DNA from: Monilinia fructicola
Lineage: Eukaryota; Ascomycota; Leotiomycetes; Helotiales; Sclerotiniaceae
Length of the DNA: 64,000 nt
Reading direction: 5' to 3'
Assembly: GCA_008692225.1 (NCBI GenBank)
Contig: VICG01000015.1
Span: 637,001-701,000, forward strand
Shown here: positions 13,434 through 24,071 of the stretch, piece by piece
Position numbering within the stretch: the stretch's first letter is position 1
How the letters are laid out: each line of letters opens with the position of its first letter
Position numbers and translations under genes: made by a program
Notes under the pieces: generated by a model
Seen by the model: the letters and a program-made list of their open reading frames with translations, nothing else
What the model was told of the DNA's origin: nothing
Database searches by the model: none

Positions 13434-14002
13434 TATAATGAATATTATATACCTTAAGTATATAATATCTCATTATACTTATCTTAGTTTAAGCTAGTCT
13501 TAAACTAAACGATATTATATATAAAAAAGATTTCTTAAAGATTTTTTTCCCTTTTAAGCTTTCTTATTTTAATTAATTAATCTTTATTAATTTGCTTTAG
13601 TATATAATCGTAATAATTCTACTTATAAAAATATTATTATTAAGACTAATATTATTTTATTTAATAGAGCTTATATTAGAATAATACGATTTTAAAATAC
13701 GATTAGTATTAGTTATAGCTTCTATACTAATTTATATAAGAATAGATTTAAATAAGTATTAATATTTAATAATTTAAATTAAAATTAAAAAAAATATTAT
13801 ATATTCTATATAAGAAAATTATGATTTTAAAATCTAATCTTGTGACGAATATCACGTGCCTAAGGCACGTGATATCTCATCACGCTAAGCGATACTGTAC
13901 ATATAAGAGATCTCTAAGTCCCCTAGAGATCTCTTCCCTCCTTAGCTTTCTTATTCTAGTTAACTGACCTCTATTGATTCGCTCTAGTATGTGATCGTAA
14001 CA
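13434..14002. mobile_element. Small two-LTR element (TRIM-like), 0.57 kb
   Basis: A second direct-repeat pair, about 13434-13615 and 13841-14002, flanks only about 225 AT-rich bases. The right copy starts TGTGACGAATATCACG and ends GTGATCGTAACA; the left copy shows the same sequence with C>T/G>A changes plus an insertion. Flanking 5-mers attct (13429-13433) and aatct (14003-14007) agree at 4 of 5 positions, a likely target duplication. With no room for coding sequence this looks like a terminal-repeat retrotransposon in miniature. The right repeat holds an 11-bp-arm palindrome (atcacgtgcct a aggcacgtgat) and two copies of agagatctct. Alternative: two adjacent solo LTRs. Confidence 0.65.
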
Positions 14003-14413
14003 AATCTTTTTTAAGTATATTATATTTTACTTATTTTTTAACTATTCTTATAATCTATAATATAAATTTATTATAAGATAAATCGTTAATAAATATATAA
14101 AAAATACTAATATAAAAGTATTCTTATTAGAAAATAATTAAAACTTATCTACTTAAAAGCCATAATTAATATTATACTTTAGAATAGATATAATTAATTA
14201 TATAATCTTATATAAGAAATCAATAGCATAATACGATCCTCTAAAAGAAATATACAACCACATATTAGAATTCTCCGACTCTCCAGCAGCTACGTCAAAA
14301 GCTAGACTCTTATCCTATAGTACCGTAGATTGTCCCAAAACGCGGCGGTACTCCATTTTGTGAACCTTAGATAATCGTGGAACACGTGAAAATGATGAAA
14401 ATGATAAGAGAGA
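14003..14413. other. Intergenic, AT-rich to 14250 then normal composition
   Basis: Continuation of the mutated block to about 14250, then about 160 bases of unique-looking sequence. No gene or repeat seen. Confidence 0.5.
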
Positions 14414-14415
14414 TA

Positions 14416-14669
14416 CTTTGGTGTTGTTTTGGGTTTATATGCCGGGGTAAAAATCTACAAAATAGTATACCTTTTAAATTCTTTTTTATATATTATAAAA
14501 CTTTCATTTTTAAGAATTTAAATATACTAAACGTTTATTTTTTAACTTAATAATACTATAAAGCATTATTTATAATTTTTAATGAATTTGTTAATTTATT
14601 ATAATTTTTTAAAATAAGTTCCATTTTCAGTTAATTCTTAGCCCGGCATTGACCCAAAACAACGCCAAG
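14416..14669. mobile_element. MITE with about 30-bp terminal inverted repeats, TA target site
   Basis: The left end CTTTGGTGTTGTTTTGGG and the right end, read in reverse, CTTGGCGTTGTTTTGGG are imperfect inverted repeats that continue to GCCGGG on both sides. The dinucleotide TA directly flanks both ends (14414-14415 and 14670-14671), as for Tc1/mariner-type elements. The 254-base element is AT-rich inside and non-coding. Confidence 0.75.
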
Positions 14670-14671
14670 TA

Positions 14672-15217
14672 CATTTATTCCGATTGCGCTAGTTCGTCCT
14701 ACTGTATTGTGCGTCACAAACATATCCATGGATCTCATCTGATCAACGGATTTCTTATTTCGCATGCAGTCTGAATCTTCTATCTACAGTCTTCAATCTT
14801 AGATGTTGCGATTAATTAATTAGCCGCTTCTTCAAGGTTCCAAGATGTGGCTGTCGTGACGAATAAAAAAAGATAAGATAAAAATCAAAGTCAATATAAA
14901 TTATCAAAATCAGTATTGAACTCCGTACAAATAATACCCGTGGACGTACCTACTCCTACTACCATGGTTCATCACCCTGTGGAACGAAGCGGAATGAATC
15001 CGACGTAAGTGGCATTCTGCACATTCGATTGAATGTGATGATTATTAGTATATGTAATCATGATTAATCCGAAATCAAGACCACACATTGTCACATTATG
15101 TGAATGCTCATATATGTATGGACTGATGGACCGAACAAGCAATTGACACCAGAAATTCCAATTCGCAATTCCCTACCTCAAGCTAGTCAGTCGCATTCAT
15201 CACACATCGTGAACAAA
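14672..15217. other. Intergenic, upstream of the dehydrogenase gene
   Basis: Normal composition. No gene, RNA or repeat recognised. Contains the presumed promoter of the gene starting at 15218. Confidence 0.4.
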
Positions 15218-16193
15218 ATGGCTCCTCAGGTGGCATGGATTGGGCTCGGAAACATGGGCAGGGTAAGGCTTCATCGAGATACCCCACGGCGAGCAGACAG
15301 ATGATTGACGGATATCCTAGGGCATGTGCAAGAACCTCGTTGAGAAAGGAGCGCTCGATAAATCCCTCATCATATTTAACCGCACAACAAAGCGCGCAGA
15401 GGATCTGAGCAAGTCGCTACCGTCTGGCAGATCAACCGTCTCTACTTCTATTGCAGAGCTTGTTTCCAAGTCAGACATTATCTTCACATGCGTAGGTGAC
15501 GATGCCGCTATCAATGAGACCATTGATGCGGCTATCCAAAATGGCGCATCGGGAAAGTTGTTCGTTGATTGCTCGACAGTCCATCCAGATACCACAGAAG
15601 AATTGGCAAAGAAGATTGGTGCCGCGGATGGAGAGTTTGTTGCGTGCCCAGTCTTCGGTGCGCCACAGATGGCAGATAATGGACAGCTTGTATGCGTCCT
15701 TGCTGGACCAAGGGAGAGTGTAGAGAAGGTCAAACCTTACACTAAGGGGGTCATTGGTCGAGCCATCATAGATTTCGGTGGACAGCCTGTGGGAAAAGCT
15801 ACATTGCTCAAAGTCATTGGTAACACCTTCATTCTCAATATGGTTGAAAGTCTTTCAGAAGGCCATGTTCTTGCAGAGAAATCTGGTTTGGGTAATGATA
15901 ACCTCCATCAATTCATCGAAACAATGTTTCCTGGTCCGTATTCCGCATATTCGAACAGAATGTTATCAGGCGATTATCATAAAAGGGAAGAACCATTGTT
16001 TGCCGTCGATTTGGCCCGAAAAGATGCAAGACATGCAATGGCATTGGCAAAGAGTGCAGGTACTCGTTTGAAGGACGTCGAAGTCGCAGATGCTCATCTG
16101 GAGCAAGTGAAGAATCACAAGGGGGAAGCTGGTGACATTGCTGCTATTTATGGAGCCGTAAGACAGGAAGCTGGTCTCAAATTTGAAAACTAG
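15218..16193 (+). CDS. NAD(P)-binding 6-phosphogluconate/3-hydroxyisobutyrate dehydrogenase-family protein
   Basis: Two exons, 15218-15262 and 15321-16193 (stop TAG), separated by a 58-base GTAAGG...TAG intron; 305 residues, the usual length for beta-hydroxyacid dehydrogenases. Exon 1 supplies the start and the Rossmann dinucleotide loop (GLGNMG, residues 9-14). The N-terminal domain continues with IIFNRTTKRAEDL, DIIFTCVGDD and FVDCSTVHPDT (substrate-loop type motif). The all-helical C-terminal domain has the lysine-containing GKATLLKVIGNTF segment that in this family carries the catalytic Lys and nearby Asn. The substrate cannot be told from sequence: candidates are 3-hydroxyisobutyrate, tartronate semialdehyde or succinic semialdehyde. 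No obvious mitochondrial presequence, as MAPQVAWIGLGN begins directly with the first strand. Frame intact. Confidence 0.92.
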
Positions 16194-16699
16194 ATTGTAG
16201 GTAGAACTAACAAATGCCAATATTGAGAGATCAGAGGGAAGCATGAAATTATGGAAGTGAAATTTAATTGTTTTGATAATTTGATTGGTTCAATTCATAC
16301 ATACATACATACATACGTACGTACGTAGCTACATACGGAGTACATACGGAGTACATACATACCTAGGTACATACATACATACATAATCAGTACAGAACTG
16401 ACAATTATGAACACTTAACCCAGGTATTCTCTATTGACCGCATAGAATTACTTTACAAAATAATTTAATGTATGCAGCAGCAATTAGCACTTCCAGATCA
16501 TTTATGTAAGACTTGGGAAAAGAAAGCACTAACGCGCCCAAGCCAATATTTTTAGCGCGAGTAACCCGGTACCAAGCTCCATCCATCCATCTTATCCAAT
16601 CCATTTGATAATCATCAACCTCGAATAATAAGAACAACCGCCTTGAGCAATTCCGCAACCTCGAAATCCAGACCTCCCTTTCATCACACCGCAATCAAC
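16194..16699. other. Intergenic with CATA/CGTA microsatellite (about 16296-16386)
   Basis: Tandem tetranucleotides (catacatacata, then cgtacgtacgta, then two copies of acatacggagt, then more catacata) at about 16296-16386. The rest is the 3' flank of the dehydrogenase and the promoter of the V-ATPase gene; no gene seen. Confidence 0.7.
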
Positions 16700-17210
16700 A
16701 TGGCAAACGGGTACGCATCATCCCACACTCTCTCCTGCCAATGCCGAATCCGCACCCGCAAGAGCGGCGACGTAGCTAACGAGTTTGATTGCATAGTTGG
16801 AGCATAGTCATCGGCCTCATCATCGTCGTGCTCGCCTCCATTGCAGCATGGTTCCTCTCCCCCAAAGGCGAAACCCAAACGTATGTACCCGTGGCGCCCA
16901 GGGAATCCCGTTGCCGAAGTTCCTGTGGATGGGTCCCCGCGAGCGTTCCAAGGCATGTGTGGCTAATATGTTGGCATACAGAATCTGGCGCAGTTCCCTC
17001 ATCCTGTCGTTCGCAAGTTGCTATATCATGTGGGGTACGTAGACCTCCCGTCGCTTTGGATCAAGTTGTACCGGGCGGAGGATAGAGGAAATGGGCGGAA
17101 TGTCAATACTAACATTGATGATAGCGATTACCTTCTTGGCACAATGGCATCCACTTATCGTCCCAAGAAGGGGAGATTTGCGACCGGAGTATGCGAGACA
17201 TATGAGTTGA
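16700..17210 (+). CDS. vma9: V-type proton ATPase subunit e (Vma9-like)
   Basis: A small four-exon gene hidden by its introns: exons 16700-16710 (only 11 bases), 16797-16880, 16982-17034 and 17125-17210. Introns start GTACGC, GTATGT and GTACGT, with branch-like gctaac and actaac before the first and third acceptors. The product has 77 residues: MANG, a first membrane helix (WSIVIGLIIVVLASIAAWFL), SPKGETQT, a second helix (IWRSSLILSFASCYIMWAIT), then FLAQWHPLIVPRRGDLRPEY. Length, the two helices and the HPLIVP...LRPEY tail match the e subunit of the V-ATPase Vo sector in the vacuolar membrane, which is needed for proton-pump assembly. Exon phases join exactly with no frame break. It ends 423 bases from the convergent ARV1 gene. 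Confidence 0.93.
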
Positions 17211-17633
17211 GTGATATTTAGGGAGCGGACAAATTGATAGTGGCGGAGAGAATGATGGGGAGAATGAAGAAGGATGAGGTGTATTATTCGGCGTTCTTGG
17301 GATGGGTTCGACTCTTAATAGAGGAATGAAATGCGGGTCGTGTATAATATAGGGATGGATCGTGAAAATGGATGTTTTTCAACTATAAGGACTATGTCGT
17401 TGCGCGAGTATATACATGTCTTGCGGATATCTATATTCATGTGAAATTGAGGGCTTACGATGTTCTGCTTGCTTTGAACAAATGGGAATTGGGGGTGCTG
17501 AACTGTAATGCAGTCCTCCCCCTGGTTTTTTAACATCAACCTGTTCGACTCTTATTATCTTATCATAATTGAGATATATGGCATTCATGTTCATGGTATC
17601 ATATCAATCTCCCTCCTCCCTCCTCCCTCTCAA
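17211..17633. other. Intergenic between convergent V-ATPase e and ARV1 genes
   Basis: Both neighbours end here, so it should hold two 3' untranslated regions. No further gene or repeat seen. Confidence 0.5.
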
Positions 17634-18624
17634 TTACCCCAATCCCAACCTTCCACCCCATTCCCTGCCCAACTCTACGACCGCCCAAAGCGCTTTTCCA
17701 TCCGCCGCTACCCCTGAATCTCCAACAGTATCAACACCATCTAAGCCCACCGCCCAAAGTATCCCCCTCCCAATCATCCACCTACTAATAGCCCCGACCG
17801 TTGCCAGTATCGCCGCAGTTCCATATCCACAATCTAATAGAATCTTCAGAGCCTCCACATTATTTGCCACAACCGCCCATCCCAAACTCCTAGCTGCAGC
17901 AGGCACATCGTATTCCCATATGACCATAAGAATAGGGAATAGTTTGGTCGAGGACGAAACCAGGAGAGCTGTAGATACCGAATTCGGGCGTGTGTACCTC
18001 GGGAGTAGGCCGAAGAATACCAAAGGCGAAAATGGGGACGAAGTCAGGAACCGGATGGAAATGTGGAAACTCAGAGTGGAGAAAGCGCAGAGGATGAGAA
18101 AGAAGATGTACTGAAAAACGATGGGTTGCGCAGCCAGGCGGAGGAAATTCGTATTGTCCGTTTCAACGGGAGCGGAGACAGAGGCTGAGGTTTGTTTCTC
18201 GATGCGCGCCCACGTTAGGTAGACATCGAATAACAGGAGGAGAATGCCCAGACGAACAATTGAAGGCTTTTGGGATTGTTAACATGAGATGGGCATCGAA
18301 GGATGGGAGGGGGGAGGGGAGGTATCATACGTCAAATTGATCATGTTCTCTCATCAAAGTATTATGTAGTAAATGTCTATAAACCTTTCCAACACCAAAA
18401 TGATTAGCCCCCTCCCACATATACAGTCGAAGCAGGCACAGTACCTGTGGTTTGATCAAGACCAAATCTATGAATAAAACGACAAAATCATGCTCAACAT
18501 ATTTATCGCAGAATCGTCCACAGTTCTTGCATACGGTTAGACGCACTCCATGGCCAGTAGAACCTCCGGAATACTCAGTATAGAGCTGTGAAGTTGGATA
18601 TCGACATTCGATACAGATGGGCAT
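17634..18624 (-). CDS. ARV1: ARV1 lipid/sterol homeostasis protein
   Basis: ER membrane protein linked in yeast to sterol and sphingolipid trafficking and GPI-anchor synthesis. Exons 18624-18445, 18384-18331 and 18266-17634, with introns of 60 and 64 bases at phase 0; 288 residues. The N-terminal Arv1 homology domain is clear: zinc-binding C4-x2-C7 and C32-x2-C35 (MPICIECRYP..., CKNCGRFCDKYVEHDFVVLFID), then LVLIKPQ, VYRHLLHNTLM and SIVRLGILLLLFDVYLTW. Hydrophobic segments follow (QYIFFLILCAFSTLSFHISI, KLFPILMVIWEY, a C-terminal AILATVGAISRWMI). The start MPICIEC is chosen because no in-frame ATG lies between it and the upstream stop. Intact frame throughout. Confidence 0.95.
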
Positions 18625-21498
18625 TTCATTGATCAAAGATTCGAGAGACAACAAGGAAGAAAAGAAATAGCATGGTTTTGGGTATGGATATATTTTTTAT
18701 ATTCTTTGGAGGGGTGGATGATGAGATGAGATGAGAGGAGAGGAGATTAGCATTGCTCGAGTAACTTGGAATCTAGTAGAGGCGGTTCAAAGTTAGATGG
18801 TCTGTGCTGAAGCTACAAACTCCCTATTGTCTGACATGAGCAACAACTTCACTTCGTGTCATCTACATTACATATAAGTACTCCTACATCTACTCTTCAT
18901 GTCTACAAGACGGTATTGATAGGTCTTCAATATTCTAATACAGTTAAGTTGCTGTATTCACGTTGATCAAAGGGGATCAGAAACGCTTCAGTGTATGAGA
19001 GTGGAACTATTCCTGGATCTAATCGGATCGATATCATCAATGCTTTGGACGACCTGCCTACAATTTCCAATGTGAGCTTACACTAGAACTATCAAGAACA
19101 CTGTCGGTGCTCTCTTCGACGATTTCCAGTGCTGATATGTGTGCGTCTATTGCTCTGACAGACTTGTGTTCTTTGCTCAAACAAACTAATTCAATCAACT
19201 ACTTCAAACATACCCAAAAAATACTATACCGGTGCTCTCCAGAGCCCCAAAGTCAATATGTCTCAAAGCACGTGAAACGGAAGCAAAAGACGCAGACTCC
19301 CTAGAAATACTTCTGGAAAAGATGCTGCAAGTTTTGCCCAACCTGCGGGAATTGCCCTGTCGGATATGGCTTTTCGTTTTTGTGTACTTATCCAGATTAC
19401 AAGACCAAGTAGTAGACTTGGAAAACGGAAATAACCTGAGGGTGAAATGCGAGTCAGGCCGTCACACTTCAGAACGTGCAAGACGAGCAGTAATTACTAT
19501 ACTTCGCGATAACTCACTGTCTCTCAAAAAATCTGAGTATGATAAACCAGATGGCACAGACGGATTCTATGATGCGTAAGTCAGTTTGCTGGGTGGAAAC
19601 ACATTAGCTTACTAGCACCTGGAAGCGGGAAAAGATGATATGAACGGAAGTATGATTAGAAAGTCGAAGAACCATCAGAATCTGGGTAAGGCTCACGTAA
19701 ATCAGAGCAAATATTGGTTGACTTTGAAGATGATCTACTAGACAAGGTAACCCAGACCCTTGCTTGCATTGATCTACAATGGGATGCGGATGCCTGCCGT
19801 CGTGAGATGATTTTTCCAGTACAAAATTTACAACGTTGTCCTCAACCAAATACAAAGTTCCATATCGTTTTTTAAAGAACATCTTTGAAGGTAGTCCCGA
19901 AGGAAATGGTTGGCCCGTATCAAATAGAGCGCATAGGTCAAGAGTAATCCTGCTAATGGCTTGAAGTCTTCTTTGACCATCTCTGTACCAAGAGATTTAT
20001 GACCTGAAATCCTCGAATTGAGGAATACCCCAAGGAAGGAAATGAACAGTCTGAAGAGAAGAATTTCCCCTTCAAGTAGTTACCACTAAAGCAGAGGCTC
20101 AGAATATCACCAGGCATGAAACTAAGACTGCCTTCAACAGGGGATACACTTCTCCCCTCAGTCAAAACAACAAACTAACAAACTTCTCTAGCTGATCTCG
20201 ACGATTCTCCGGAAGTTCCATTGTCCTATAATACCTTCATGTGCTGGGTAAGATACAAACCTGTACCAGGCACTCTTAACCACCAAAAATGAACTTTGAG
20301 CATGCTCACACCCGGTAATGATCTCTCTAATCATGCCAAAATCTTCAGTTACCCCAGAGGACATCTCTACAACGTTGACTCCCGGTGTCTGCATCTACTT
20401 TGAACATTCAACATTCGAGCTTGTAGCGTGGACTATAATTCAGATGTTGGAGATCCTGAGCCAGATCCCACGCATCTTTCCATAATCAGCTCACTGCTCT
20501 CTGATTGAGCGAGGAAAGATCAAATGTCTACCAGCATCAAGGAACAAATACCCGCATGCCCAAAACAAAAATAAACTTACTGCCAATCCTCCGCCATCGA
20601 TAGCGCCAAATATACGTGATACTCGAATACGAACTACCTCAGTCGACAGCACGAATAGCGCATAAACTATATCCCGGTTACTCAACCCTATATTACCCCC
20701 CCTCCCCCCCCCAAGAGAAAACGATACACAAAAACCAAACAGCACTTCCTCCATAGCAACAAGATCTACATAAGACCAAATCAAATTTATGGCATCATAG
20801 CCTGATAAATGTTAGAACAACCCAAAGCCCCGACCCCCTCGTCGTCGATATCCAAAACCCCCCTAACCCCTTAGCGAGCGGAATTTTATCCTTCATCAGA
20901 CTTCGACACGCGCTCCTGTTGCGTGGCACCGCTGGCTACTGTAGACCGGGTTGTGAATGGGCTGTGAGGGGAAAGCGTCGCGGGTTGGGGATTTGATCGG
21001 GAGACGAGGGGATTTTTGGTGGATTCCTTTTTTTGTTTTCTTTGCGTGTGCGGGGAAGGGGAGATGAATGGGAGGGTTTTTAGGGGTGTAGATGGGTAGG
21101 TTTGGTGTAGGGAGTTGTGGTTTTGGTTTTGGTGTGGATGGGGTTAGGGTATTTGTTCTTTTGGGATTTCTTTGCTGGTGGGGAAGGGGGGACGGTTTGT
21201 AGGTTGGGGTTTGTTTGGTTGAGAGAAGATGGGGAGATGGGGATGTGAGTTTAGTCGTTTTACTGTTTGGGATGATGGGTTGGAAGATGTTGTTTGGGTA
21301 TTTCTTCAGCTGATTCTCAATTCAACTTCATTTTCTGAGTGGTATATAAATCCAGAATAATATTGTGATTCATGCCAACTTGCGGATTCTTGGATTAGCA
21401 ATAATCTATTCATCACCGCGAAACACATGAATTCAAAGACCCTCCCTCATTGAATCATGATCTGGACTATTAGAAGCCATACATCAGCTAATACGCAA
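18625..21498. other. No confident gene; scattered coding-like scraps and a GT-rich strand-skewed tract
   Basis: 2.9 kb without a recognisable gene. The minus strand at about 19604-20394 has several overlapping open stretches in different frames that look protein-like (for example KRYGTLYLVEDNVVNFVLEK near 19840 and the overlapping YALYLIRANHFLRDYLQRC in another frame), perhaps parts of a spliced or decayed gene, but no start-to-stop model could be built. 20695-20711 is a C-rich run. From about 20940 to 21295 the plus strand is nearly free of C and rich in G and T. Confidence 0.4.
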
Positions 21499-22251
21499 TC
21501 ATGGCATCTCTCTCCAAGCATACTGCATCATCTGTGCGACCGCGAGCGCAGGTTGAATTCCCTTCACCAACGCCAACAAGTAAAAGGTAGCATCAATCCC
21601 ACAACTAATGCCCCCGCTACTGATGACTCTGACTCTCCCATCTAAACTCAATTGTTCCTTCACATATCTGAAGTTCAAAGATGCAGGGCTTGGTATGACT
21701 GCTGTTGGTTTGTGCGACGGACTCTTCGCAGTATATGCATCGCAGATAATTTTGAGCTTCGGGAGTGTGAGAAAATGAGTCGTAGCGTTCAAACCTGAAA
21801 ATATACCTGCGGCGCCCAGGAAGAGTGTTCCAGTGCAGATCGACATGATGATCCGGGGACCACCCAGACGAGATGATGGTCCGAGTTGTGAAAACTCCTT
21901 GATTATGTTGAGCATGTCTGAGAATGTACTGTCTTTATGGGGGTGGAGATGAGGGAAGATGTCATCTGGTGTACCACCCGGTTGGATGAGGATGTCATAG
22001 TTTTCGAGCGTTTCGAAAGCTTCAATGAAGGAGACGTGGCGTTGGGTCTTTGCACCTTCGGCTGATGTGGTGATATCGTGCTGGGCTGCAATAGTAAGTT
22101 TGAATGGATCTGCACTTAATGCGACATTTCCGAGGACATCAAGAGGTCCATGGATATCAAGCGTATTGAAAGTATCATATGCGAGGAAGAGTACAGAAAT
22201 TTGTGATGCATCTGATGTACCCTCCATTGAAGTATCTGGTTTGGTTGCCAT
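21499..22251 (-). CDS. DJ-1/PfpI family (class I glutamine amidotransferase-like) protein
   Basis: Intronless, 250 residues from the ATG at 22251-22249 (a longer reading would need a non-ATG start). The single alpha/beta domain shows VLFLAYDTFNTLDIHGPLDV at residues 20-39, where the acidic residue and the GP(L)DV segment are typical of the fungal isocyanide-hydratase/ThiJ-like branch. It continues with YDILIQPGG (85-93) and the nucleophile-elbow motif IIMSICTGTLFLGAAG with the candidate catalytic Cys139, then LNATTHF, where the His could serve the active site, and VISSGGISCGIDATFYLL near the C-terminus. The family includes hydratases, glyoxalase III-type enzymes, proteases and redox chaperones, so the substrate is unknown. 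Divergent from the GFA-like gene at 23195 across a 0.94-kb spacer. Confidence 0.9.
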   Translation of the reverse strand: MATKPDTSMEGTSDASQISVLFLAYDTFNTLDIHGPLDVLGNVALSADPFKLTIAAQHDITTSAEGAKTQRHVSFIEAFETLENYDILIQPGGTPDDIFPHLHPHKDSTFSDMLNIIKEFSQLGPSSRLGGPRIIMSICTGTLFLGAAGIFSGLNATTHFLTLPKLKIICDAYTAKSPSHKPTAVIPSPASLNFRYVKEQLSLDGRVRVISSGGISCGIDATFYLLALVKGIQPALAVAQMMQYAWREMP

Positions 22252-23194
22252 CGAATCTAGAACTCTCAAGATTGCCCTTTAGAAACTCGAGGGATGTGGA
22301 GAGATGATTTGACTTCATGAATTGGTTTCACGAAGTTGAGTTGAAAGCCTCGTCTTGATTATACGAGAAGCGCCACATCTTGACATCGGAGAGACAATCG
22401 ACTCAGCTTACCTACTGTGGCTCCGAGACTGTCTCCAATGAGCGGTGTGATAGTTCTCTTTGACTCAGATGCCGAGATGAGCTCAATGTCGATGTCCATA
22501 CACATCTTGAAAGAACGGGGAACACATGATTTATAGCACCTGAACTGCCAAGGCGCTAAACAGCCCCGCTCCCGGTGAACGTTTTTTACAGTACGAACTT
22601 CGAAAATTGATAGCGAATAGGATAAACACAAGATGAATCTCTACTTTCCACCCACTCGCGTCAATTGGAAGAAGCATACTCGCTTGACTTTCCTCTCACC
22701 AGAAAATCGCTACTCGTTCTCTTTACGCCAACCAATGATATCGGCACTGAGAGACCATCTCGATGAGGTTGAATACGCCAGCTTTAAACTTGCGTTACAC
22801 GACAAGAGAGAAGGATAGAGAAGGATAGAAAAGCCATATGAATGTTACAACGAGGCGTCAATCGCGAAAAACTTGATTGGAACCCCACGATCACGAAAGC
22901 AGCTGACTTGGTGATCCGTAAGTAGAAAGGATATTCGTTCTGTATCCAATTGATTGCATATGCGCCTTTCCTTGCGCACATCACGCCTTGCGTTTGACAG
23001 TCACTAAATTTATGCACGATGAGTGAATGATAAGTGGACTCTTATCAACATACTGCGGGGTATGGGTAACATTGACTCCTGGATATATATTGAGTAGATA
23101 GAATTCTTGCACTCACAAGTAACTTTACAGTATCATCTATTCTCACACACAAGCTCAATCGCAATCGTGGCTATAACCGCGCACCAAGATCAAA
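22252..23194. other. Divergent promoter region between DJ-1-like and GFA-like genes
   Basis: No gene recognised. A TATA-like ggatatatattgag at about 23081-23094 lies about 110 bases before the GFA-like start and could serve it. Confidence 0.4.
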
Positions 23195-23878
23195 ATGACA
23201 TCCACGTACACCACAACCTCCCCTCCCGCCCGCAAACCCTTCCACGGCTCCTGTCATTGTGGACTAATCCGTTTCATAGTCTTCATGACACTCCCACCCC
23301 GAAGCATTGAAGCTAACCCAGCCGCGAACTCCACCATCCGCATCCGCAAGTGCAACTGCACCACTTGTCACAAAATGGGCCTCTTTCATATCCGAGTCCC
23401 TGATTCTCCAAATGATTTCATGCTTCTAAATCCTACTGGTATGCCGCATGAGAAGAGCGGATGGCAAGATCAGGGTATGAAAACTTATCGATGTTTTGAT
23501 AAAACGTCTGATTGGTGGTTTTGTGGGACGTGTGGTGTGAGACCTTTTGCTGTCGGGTTGGATTTACGGAACGGTGAGAATAGGAAAGTTAATCTGAGAG
23601 AGACGGGAGTTACCGAGGTTAACGGCAAGGAGGTGAGGGAAGGAGAGAGAGAGGTTTGGATGTGTCCGAAGGAAGGAAAAGGGGTAGATGGAAAGACGGT
23701 GGAATGGGAAGAGGGAAAGACGGGGTATTTGAGTGTTAATGCTACGGCGTTGGAGGCTGGTCAGGAGGGTTGTGATTTGCGAGAGTGGCACGAGAAAGGA
23801 TGGATTAATTATTTGGATTGTTTGGATCGGAAAGAGGAGAATAGGTTAGGGCGGCCATGGAGAGGTGGCATGTACTGA
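23195..23878 (+). CDS. GFA/CENP-V domain protein (glutathione-dependent formaldehyde-activating enzyme-like)
   Basis: Intronless, 227 residues from the ATG at 23195. The zinc-binding pattern of the GFA fold is complete: CHC at residues 20-22 within GSCHCGLIRF, CNCTTC at 53-58 in RKCNCTTCHKMG, and CGTC at 110-113 in WWFCGTCGVRPF. The family binds zinc through these cysteines. The founding bacterial member was described as condensing formaldehyde with glutathione, but most fungal homologues are uncharacterised, so the reaction here is open. The C-terminal part (residues 120-227) is charged and ends DCLDRKEENRLGRPWRGGMY. No signal peptide. Frame intact. Converges with the enoyl-CoA hydratase gene with less than 200 bases between stops. 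Confidence 0.9.
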   Translation: MTSTYTTTSPPARKPFHGSCHCGLIRFIVFMTLPPRSIEANPAANSTIRIRKCNCTTCHKMGLFHIRVPDSPNDFMLLNPTGMPHEKSGWQDQGMKTYRCFDKTSDWWFCGTCGVRPFAVGLDLRNGENRKVNLRETGVTEVNGKEVREGEREVWMCPKEGKGVDGKTVEWEEGKTGYLSVNATALEAGQEGCDLREWHEKGWINYLDCLDRKEENRLGRPWRGGMY

Positions 23879-24003
23879 GGTTGGTATGGAAGTTCAACAA
23901 GTCTCGTCAATTGGAGTAAGAATCACAGGATGCAAGAGACATTTCATTGATCTTCCAAATTTATTCGCTCGCTCATGATTTATGGTTTACAAGTTACGCC
24001 CGC

Positions 24004-24060
24004 TCAAAGGAAAGGAAAGGAAAGGAAAGGAAAGAAAAGAAAAGGAAAAGAAAAGGAAAG
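24004..24060. repeat. GGAAA-type purine microsatellite
   Basis: About 57 bases of ggaaa/gaaaa tandem units in the short gap between the convergent GFA-like and enoyl-CoA hydratase genes. Confidence 0.9.
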
Positions 24061-24071
24061 GGATATAATGG

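Noticed and set aside
4305..14250. Centromere candidate because of the extreme AT content
   Set aside because: The block is mostly accounted for by a defined LTR element with target duplication plus smaller repeats; about 10 kb with clear transposon borders gives no independent centromere evidence.
15317..15733. 138-codon minus-strand open reading
   Set aside because: Antisense of the dehydrogenase gene.
17569..18114. 181-codon plus-strand open reading
   Set aside because: It is the antisense of the last ARV1 exon; the minus strand gives a continuous recognised family.
19305..19412. Cys-rich plus-strand stretch (CCKFCPTCGNCPVGYG)
   Set aside because: Only about 34 codons between stops, no splice context, and a competing frame is open over the same bases; could be chance.
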